From: Sanchytrium tribonematis
Lineage: Eukaryota; Sanchytriomycota; Sanchytriomycetes; Sanchytriales; Sanchytriaceae
Assembly (NCBI GenBank): GCA_018985235.1
Contig: JADGIG010000227.1
Coordinates: 1 to 12,207, forward strand
DNA length: 12,207 nucleotides
Reading direction: 5' to 3'
Notes under the pieces: generated by a model
What the model was told of the DNA's origin: nothing
Databases searched by the model: none
The model's input: the letters and a program-made list of their open reading frames with translations, nothing else
Shown: piece by piece, positions 7,350 to 12,207 of the stretch
How the letters are laid out: every line of letters starts with the position of its first letter
Numbering within the stretch: the stretch's first letter is position 1
Position numbers and translations under genes: made by a program

Positions 7350-8468
7350 ATGACACAGACGTTCACTGTTTATCATACCGAATGGTCAACCTATGGAAGA
7401 AATTATCAAATTTCAGACCTGCCTATTGATGAAATACCAAATATTAGCTATGCGTTTATAAATGTGGATGAACAAGGAAATCTGAAAATTATGGATCCCT
7501 ATGCTACACTAGAAAAGAGATTTACTGAAAATGGTGTGTTGCCACTTGATACTTGGAATGAAAACGACAAGCTTCCATATTATGGTAACTTTAATCAACT
7601 ACGCAAGTTGAAAATGCAACATAAATTTCAATTAACATTGGCTATAGGAGGTTGGACTTTAAGCAAAAATTTCAGCTCTGCGGTAAAGCCTGAAAATGCA
7701 AACAATTTTGTAAATTCTCTTTTGCAATTTCTTGAGAAATATACGATATTTGATGGGGTATCGTTTGACTGGGAATATCTAAGTAACGATGGCGTAAATT
7801 ACGGGAATGGTGGAAACGTCTGCTCTCCTTCAGATGACATCAACTTTGTCAATTTTCTTGAGTTGTTTAAACGTAGCTTGAACAAGCCTTTAATCATTTC
7901 ATTTTGTTGTACGGCAGATCCACAGAAAATCAAATTTGATGTCCCTCGGATCAATTCCTTAATTGACGAATGGCACATAATGACATACGATTTTCATTCT
8001 GGAAATTGGGGCGAAAAGATATGTGCACACCAATCAAATTTATATCCAGTTCCTTATGCTAGATTGTCCATTAAAGAATCCGTTGACTCTTATATAAAGC
8101 TCGGAGCAGATGCGTGTAAAATTATGATTGGTGCTGTGGGATATAGTCGAGGATTTTCCAATACTGATGGTCCTGGTAAAGCTGCCAGTGGAGGTTCTCC
8201 AGATCGAACTTGGGAAGATGGTGTCGTTGATTACAAAAAGCTTCCTTTGAGTGGCTCCATTGAATATTTTGATGAAGGTGCTGGTGCATCGTATAGTTAT
8301 GATTCATCAAGAAGAGTGTTCAACAGCTACGACACCCCTCAAAGTATAGAACTAAAATGCAAATTTATCAAAGATATGAATTTGAAAGGCTGCATATTTT
8401 GGGAAAGTAGCGGTGATGCTAAAAACGACAGATCTCTTATAACTGCTCTTCACAAATACTTGAAATAA
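7350..8468 (+). CDS. Glycoside hydrolase family 18 chitinase, no signal peptide
   Basis: GH18 enzymes cleave beta-1,4 N-acetylglucosamine polymers by substrate-assisted catalysis. The 372-residue protein is essentially one TIM barrel: NISYAFINV (strand), LTLAIGGWT (the SxGG-type motif), the catalytic strand FDGVSFDWEY with D135, D140 and the acid E142, MTYDFHSGNW (substrate-binding Tyr-Asp), MIGAVGYSRGF, and GCIFWESSGD near the end. Relative to DxxDxDxE the second Asp is Ser138. The conserved barrel starts at about residue 5 and there is no leader; an in-frame TAA at 7341-7343 blocks extension upstream and no acceptor AG lies between that TAA and the ATG. The enzyme would therefore be intracellular or exported by a non-classical route. 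No chitin-binding domain is present. The TAA is inside AATAAA (8464-8469). Fungal wall remodelling or transfer from bacteria are both possible origins. Confidence 0.92.
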   Translation: MTQTFTVYHTEWSTYGRNYQISDLPIDEIPNISYAFINVDEQGNLKIMDPYATLEKRFTENGVLPLDTWNENDKLPYYGNFNQLRKLKMQHKFQLTLAIGGWTLSKNFSSAVKPENANNFVNSLLQFLEKYTIFDGVSFDWEYLSNDGVNYGNGGNVCSPSDDINFVNFLELFKRSLNKPLIISFCCTADPQKIKFDVPRINSLIDEWHIMTYDFHSGNWGEKICAHQSNLYPVPYARLSIKESVDSYIKLGADACKIMIGAVGYSRGFSNTDGPGKAASGGSPDRTWEDGVVDYKKLPLSGSIEYFDEGAGASYSYDSSRRVFNSYDTPQSIELKCKFIKDMNLKGCIFWESSGDAKNDRSLITALHKYLK

Positions 8469-8469
8469 A
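8464..8469 (+). terminator. Poly(A) signal of the chitinase, fused to its stop
   Basis: AATAAA whose internal TAA is the chitinase stop codon (8466-8468), although 291 bp of free space follow. Confidence 0.7.
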
Positions 8470-8759
8470 GTTTTTCATTGAAATAAGAATACCCCAAACC
8501 CCACAAATTTTCACGTCCGAACCAAATTCGATTCATTCAAATATCTGCATTAATAAATTTCAAGTATCTATAACATGAAGGGTATATTAACTTGTGGTGT
8601 AAGACCATTTTCATCCAAAAAAGAAAAGTTGAGAATAAAGCAAAGATTTCATCCATTACACTTTGAGCGAAACTTGTAGTTACTCATTTTGAAGTAAATT
8701 TTGGGTCTTGGTTAAATTGATTGTAACATTGTAGGGGCAGTTTCTCACTCGAAACATCA
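8469..8759. other. 291-bp intergenic region, largest in the window
   Basis: Holds the chitinase 3' end and the promoter of the next gene. A 34-codon ORF starts at ATG 8575 (MKGILTCGVRPFSSKKEK...), basic with a mitochondrial-presequence-like beginning. It ends at TAG 8677-8679 without a nearby AATAAA, and I cannot support it as a gene. Nothing else is recognised. Confidence 0.4.
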
Positions 8760-9564
8760 ATGTCTGACAAACCTCTTCCAAAACCCTCAGATTTAATGTC
8801 AAAACTGCCAAGTCTCAGTAATACTCTGCAAAATAATAAAGTAAATCAGCAACTGCCACCTGCAGATGGTAGCAATGCTCCACTTCCAAGTTCCTCCAGT
8901 TTATTAAGCAATTTACCAAAGCCGCCATCTGTCTCCACACCGAATTCTGCATTACCATCTGCGAGGGCTCTCGGCATTACTTTCCCTTGGCATGAAGAAC
9001 GTTATAGACAGAATTTGAGCTCCTACAAAAAAGAAACGAAATCCTCAGTACTCCCACCAATGCAAACTCCATCTTCGTTACCATCTCAAAATAGTACTTT
9101 TCAGCAATTACCACCTTCTATGCAAAATTCCTCCGCGTTGAATCCGTTAAACCACCAACCAAAAACATTTCAAAATACCCCGTTGCAGGGACTGCGTACC
9201 AATAATTTGGGAAAAAGATATCTTGAAGAGCAGCAGGTAATTTTGTTTCACTCAGTTTGTTCCTAGCAAAATTCAAAAGGTTGAAAAAACTCAACCAGCG
9301 CATATTCATAAATCGATTCCACCAAGCTCAACCAATCAGCAACAGCAAAAGAAGGTCAATGAAGTCGAAGTCACTAATTCGTCCTTTCTCTGCAGATTTA
9401 TGGATCTTCCAGGCGTGATTACCCTCCAAAAATTGCCTGGTTGCGTCAAATTAGATGATCAAACAATAAGCTGTACCTCGGTCCAACAGCAAATCGAAAT
9501 GACACGGCAATTTATTTTAGAATACGATCGCCTCAAAACTGGAAAATATCAGGTAGTTCGATAA
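8760..9564 (+). CDS. Unrecognised Pro/Ser/Leu/Gln-rich protein, two exons
   Basis: I do not recognise the family. Exon 1 (8760-9236, 159 codons) is low-complexity and probably disordered, with a short ordered-looking island ALGITFPWHEERYRQNL at about residues 70-86. Exon 2 (from 9256) stays open to TAA 9562-9564, giving about 261 residues if the 19-nt intron model is right. Its C-terminal 60 residues look folded (FMDLPGVITLQKLPGC ... MTRQFILEYDRLKTGKYQ). A motif P-L-P-x-x-S-x-L-x-S-x-L-P occurs twice, at residues 5-17 and 41-53. LPPxxQ occurs twice further on. Read without splicing the protein would stop at TAG 9264-9266 (168 residues), but that stop lacks AATAAA, whereas the exon 2 stop has it at 9563-9568. 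The composition would suit a nuclear scaffold or transcription or RNA cofactor, but this is only a guess. Confidence 0.7.
9237..9255 (+). other. Probable spliceosomal intron; 19 nt in the shortest model
   Basis: The donor CAG|GTAATT at 9237 matches the consensus. The first in-frame-compatible acceptor is CAG at 9253-9255, giving gtaattttgtttcactcag, phase 0, with TTCAC fitting a YTNAY branch site. Acceptors at 9278-9279 (43 nt) and 9338-9339 (103 nt) restore the same frame and cannot be excluded. That an intron exists is well supported; the acceptor is not fixed. Confidence 0.55.
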
Positions 9565-9568
9565 TAAA
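9563..9568 (+). terminator. Poly(A) signal of the two-exon gene
   Basis: TAATAAA: the stop TAA at 9562-9564 runs into AATAAA. It marks the exon 2 end as the true gene end. Confidence 0.7.
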
Positions 9569-9581
9569 CTTTTACCTAACC

Positions 9582-10331
9582 TTAAATCGCTCTCATGAAA
9601 TTTTTGTACAAAAGTTGTAATGGTAATTTTGCATCTCGAACATAAAGCCGCTTGTCTGTTACATCAAATTGGACTAAATCTAAATTCTTGAGATAGTTAA
9701 TACAAGGCACAACATGAAGCATAACTGGAAATACTTCTTTAGGAAGAGATTTGATATGATCTAAAGCAGTTTCCTTGTGTTGATGAGCCAAACAGGCAAT
9801 TTCGTGAACCAAATCAGGAAGATTTGATAAATTTTGTCTAAAAACATCTTCTTGGCTCAACTTGTATTTTTCCAGCAGTGATAAAGGCAAATAACATTTT
9901 TTTCGTCTGGAAAAATGTCCAATTCCACGGATTGTATTCAGCAATCCTGTACATTTACCAATGTGAGATATGGCATGATCGGCATTCACATCCTTTGCAC
10001 CTATTGTTTCCAAAGATAAATATAACAAACTACTAAAAGAGGCTTCACAATAATTCTCTAAGTCCTCCATACTTTCGTACCTTTCAATAGTCTTCGAGGT
10101 TATCATACGACTTAACCAAAATCCATTCATATCGGGTGGTAGATTCTTTGTTATATCTGTAGATCTATTGTCTACATCAAGTTTATAAAATTCTGCTTTT
10201 CTAATATTGGTCGAACACTCAGCGTTTAAAGCTCTCAAAGCCCAAATATGCGGTTGAACTTTTTTTGGGTAGAATAAAGACACCAAATAGCCTTCATAGT
10301 CCAATTGCTTGCAAACATTGCGGACATTCAT
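9582..10331 (-). CDS. NDUFAF6: NDUFAF6-like complex I assembly factor (squalene/phytoene synthase fold)
   Basis: NDUFAF6 is a mitochondrial protein of the squalene/phytoene synthase superfamily that helps assemble NADH dehydrogenase (complex I). The match is clear from the opening CKQLDYEGYLVSLFYP and WALRALNAE, through LENYCEASFSSLLYLSLETIG and ADHAISHIGKCTGLLNTIRG, to RRKKCYLPLSLLEKY. The Asp-rich metal and pyrophosphate motifs of true synthases are not present, so it is a pseudoenzyme like its homologues. At 249 residues it is short: the region between the two conserved blocks is reduced, and no mitochondrial presequence is seen. An in-frame TAA at 10350-10352 blocks upstream extension. 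It starts 37 bp after the RecQ stop on the same strand and converges with the preceding gene over 17 bp. No AATAAA is near its stop; the next one on this strand is at 9516-9511, inside the neighbour's exon 2. Confidence 0.88.
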   Translation of the reverse strand: MNVRNVCKQLDYEGYLVSLFYPKKVQPHIWALRALNAECSTNIRKAEFYKLDVDNRSTDITKNLPPDMNGFWLSRMITSKTIERYESMEDLENYCEASFSSLLYLSLETIGAKDVNADHAISHIGKCTGLLNTIRGIGHFSRRKKCYLPLSLLEKYKLSQEDVFRQNLSNLPDLVHEIACLAHQHKETALDHIKSLPKEVFPVMLHVVPCINYLKNLDLVQFDVTDKRLYVRDAKLPLQLLYKNFMRAI

Positions 10332-10368
10332 TGTCCCTTTTGTTTCTCTTTAAAATAAAGACGCAATA

Positions 10369-12207
10369 TTACAGATCCAATTTATTATCATTAATCATTC
10401 TCAAAAGGCCGACATGAATTCCCATAATTTGCTTTTGAGCACTCATAAAACTCAGCTGCTTTATTTCGATCATATTCATCGGCTTTCTTCTTGCAATTTC
10501 ACTTATTTCTTCCTCGGTCAATATCTGGACGTCTTCAACATGATGTTTCTCAGCAAGCCGTTTACAAAGGGCTTTAAGCTCGACTTTCCAGCTGAACTTT
10601 TTCTTCTTCTTGCTACCTGAGGTATTCCTATCTGCAGTAGACTTTCGCTTGGCAACTGTTTTCTTTTCGGGAGACTCTTTTTCAGTGGTTTCTAAGATGT
10701 GGAAATTAAATTTTATGTTCCTTCCACTTAGAACAGTATAACCTTTATCTCCAACATACAAGTACTTGCTGTTAAAACCTGCTTTCGTCATTTCTGTTTT
10801 CTCTCGAAGATATTTTTGATTTACCAGTGAATGAAGAAATCTCATTACATCTGATTTGGTCATGCTTTTAGCCTCATTGTAACCTGGGAGAGTATTGTGA
10901 CCTTGTTGTAAAACCTTTTTCGTTTTAGATCCTCGTAACAGATCGACTGCATAAAGTAGTGTGTATTTGCCATCTTTATTCAATTCTCCAATCATTTTAA
11001 TGCTAGCATTAGCCAAATCACTATAGTCTTTCGAGATCATTTGTTGAGACCTCATACAATTATCGCATGTCTTGTTACAATCTTTCGGATCAAATCGCTC
11101 ATCAAAATATTGCAAAATTTGTTTCCTACGGCAGTCAACTTTATTATCGCAGTATGCCAACATTTGTCTAACGTTATCGATTTGCCTTTGCTTTTGCTCT
11201 CGACTGCCGTCTCCACGTTGGATTAATGATTCTAAAGTTTTCGTATCTCCGTAATTGTAGTACATCAATACGTCGCTTAATAGACCATCTCTTCCGGCCC
11301 TTCCAGTTTCCTGATAATATCCTTCTACACTACTTGGAAGAGCATGATGAATTACAAATCTGACATCTGCTTTGTCAATGCCCATCCCAAAGGCGACAGT
11401 TGCCACTATTATGTGTGTAATTCCCGAGCTCCAATCTGACTGAATACTCATTCTGTCTTTTTTGTTGAGTCCTGCGTGGTAGCAGTTGGCTTTAAGCCCT
11501 GCCTCTTGGAGATTCTTTGCCACGTCTTCACACTTACCTCTTGTTTGACAATAAACAATGCCAGATTCATTGGGATATTTCATTTGAATGAAAGATACAA
11601 TATCTTGGATAAACGATTTTCTATAAACACAACTGTAGACTAAATTGCTTCTATTGAATGATTGCTTAATCATTTTCGTAATTTTCAAATTTAAAGTGCT
11701 AATAATATCTTGTCTAACTTGAATGTTAGCAGTTGCAGTTAAAGCCATAATGGGAACACTATAAGTTCGCTTTAACATACCAAGCGCTTTATAATCTGGT
11801 CGAAAATCATGCCCCCATTGACTTAAACAATGTGCTTCATCAATTACAAATCTTGATAAATCTCCTCTTCTATGTATCACTGTCAATTGGTTCTGCAATG
11901 ATTGGCTTTTCATAAGCATTTCAGGTGTAACATACAGTATATTTAGATTTAGGGGAGCTTCGTCAAGTTGGTCCCTTAATTCTCTTTTCTGCTTTGCTCC
12001 CATTTCTCCCCAAAATGCACCTACCTTAACTCCTTTGCTTAACAGAGCATTGACTTGATCCATCATCAACGAAAGGAGAGGCGTGATAACAATCGTAATG
12101 CCTGAGATAAGAGAGGGAAGTTGAAAACATAATGATTTTCCACCACCTGTGGGCATTAACACAAATGTATCATGCCCTTGTAGGGTATAATTAATAGCTT
12201 GTAGCTG
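10369..12207 (-). CDS. SGS1: RecQ-family DNA helicase (Sgs1/BLM-like), 5'-partial
   Basis: 3'-5' DNA helicase of recombination and repair in the nucleus. The frame is open to the window edge, so the N-terminus is outside; the GTG at 12162 and ATG at 12156 lie just before Walker A and are not starts. The 612 visible residues show, in order: the end of motif 0 ([11 protein letters not shown]), Walker [19 protein letters not shown], the DEAH box with the RecQ loop [17 protein letters not shown] (about 11815-11841), [26 protein letters not shown], and [12 protein letters not shown]. Next come a four-cysteine zinc site (DCRRKQ ... DCNKTCDNC), an RQC winged helix ([10 protein letters not shown] ... 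[10 protein letters not shown]), a basic run KKKKKF likely serving as nuclear signal, and a C-terminal segment fitting HRDC ([19 protein letters not shown]). The HRDC-like end and BLM-like DEAH region favour Sgs1/BLM over RecQ1 or RecQ5. AATAAA at 10386-10381 is in the last codons. Confidence 0.93.
   Translation of the reverse strand, partial: QLQAINYTLQGHDTFVLMPTGGGKSLCFQLPSLISGITIVITPLLSLMMDQVNALLSKGVKVGAFWGEMGAKQKRELRDQLDEAPLNLNILYVTPEMLMKSQSLQNQLTVIHRRGDLSRFVIDEAHCLSQWGHDFRPDYKALGMLKRTYSVPIMALTATANIQVRQDIISTLNLKITKMIKQSFNRSNLVYSCVYRKSFIQDIVSFIQMKYPNESGIVYCQTRGKCEDVAKNLQEAGLKANCYHAGLNKKDRMSIQSDWSSGITHIIVATVAFGMGIDKADVRFVIHHALPSSVEGYYQETGRAGRDGLLSDVLMYYNYGDTKTLESLIQRGDGSREQKQRQIDNVRQMLAYCDNKVDCRRKQILQYFDERFDPKDCNKTCDNCMRSQQMISKDYSDLANASIKMIGELNKDGKYTLLYAVDLLRGSKTKKVLQQGHNTLPGYNEAKSMTKSDVMRFLHSLVNQKYLREKTEMTKAGFNSKYLYVGDKGYTVLSGRNIKFNFHILETTEKESPEKKTVAKRKSTADRNTSGSKKKKKFSWKVELKALCKRLAEKHHVEDVQILTEEEISEIARRKPMNMIEIKQLSFMSAQKQIMGIHVGLLRMINDNKLDL
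10381..10386 (-). terminator. Poly(A) signal of the RecQ helicase gene
   Basis: AATAAA in the Asn-Lys codons of the C-terminus, 9 bases before the TAA, with the NDUFAF6-like ATG 37 bp beyond the stop. Confidence 0.65.

Noticed and set aside
8540-8656. 39-codon hydrophobic minus-strand ORF in the 8469-8759 spacer
   Set aside because: Short, no motif, no stop-linked poly(A) signal, in AT-rich sequence.
12156-12162. GTG or ATG start of the RecQ gene just before Walker A
   Set aside because: In-frame codons upstream encode the end of motif 0, so the start lies outside the window.
1-12207. Mobile element, CRISPR array, rRNA or viral gene cluster
   Set aside because: No terminal repeats, transposase, integrase or reverse transcriptase motifs, and no regularly spaced repeats were seen. 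dUTPase and chitinase can be viral, but here they sit among cellular housekeeping genes.

Overview
This window is eukaryotic nuclear DNA from a very compact, AT-rich genome. About twelve protein genes and one tRNA gene fill 12.2 kb. The tRNA-Asn has internal Pol III boxes, no encoded CCA and a T-run terminator. The gene set (MYST histone acetyltransferase, Trm7, Hsp70 exchange factor, complex I assembly factor) is also eukaryotic. The stand-alone gamma-glutamyl phosphate reductase and the Fes1-type N-terminus point to the fungal lineage. The extreme compaction suggests an early-diverging, reduced member such as the Rozellomycota/Cryptomycota group. That placement is inference; the complex I assembly factor argues against the complex I-less canonical microsporidia.

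Layout from left to right: a 5'-truncated class 3 lipase-like gene (+); TRM7 (-), whose stop codon lies 1 base from the lipase stop; an Esa1/Tip60-like acetyltransferase (+), divergent from TRM7 over 42 bp; PRO2/proA (+); dUTPase (-) and a membrane-type SDR (-), 18 bp apart; tRNA-Asn (-); FES1 (+); an unrecognised 151-residue protein (-); a GH18 chitinase (+) without signal peptide; an unrecognised Pro/Ser/Leu-rich protein (+) with the only clear intron; an NDUFAF6 homologue (-); and a RecQ helicase (-) cut by the window end.

The genes do not form one pathway. They are dispersed housekeeping functions: tRNA anticodon-loop methylation, chromatin acetylation, proline synthesis, nucleotide-pool hygiene, chaperone cycling, complex I assembly and DNA repair.

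The strongest non-gene signal is at the 3' ends. Nine of twelve genes carry an exact AATAAA overlapping the stop codon or ending within 9 bases before it, and in four the TAA stop is the TAA inside AATAAA. With stop-to-stop gaps of 1, 18, 6 and 17 bp in the convergent pairs, 3' UTRs must be nearly absent or run into the neighbouring gene. The second notable signal is a splice event whose first frame-compatible acceptor gives an intron of only 19 nt. I did not find a mobile element, a CRISPR array or a clear multi-gene novel system.
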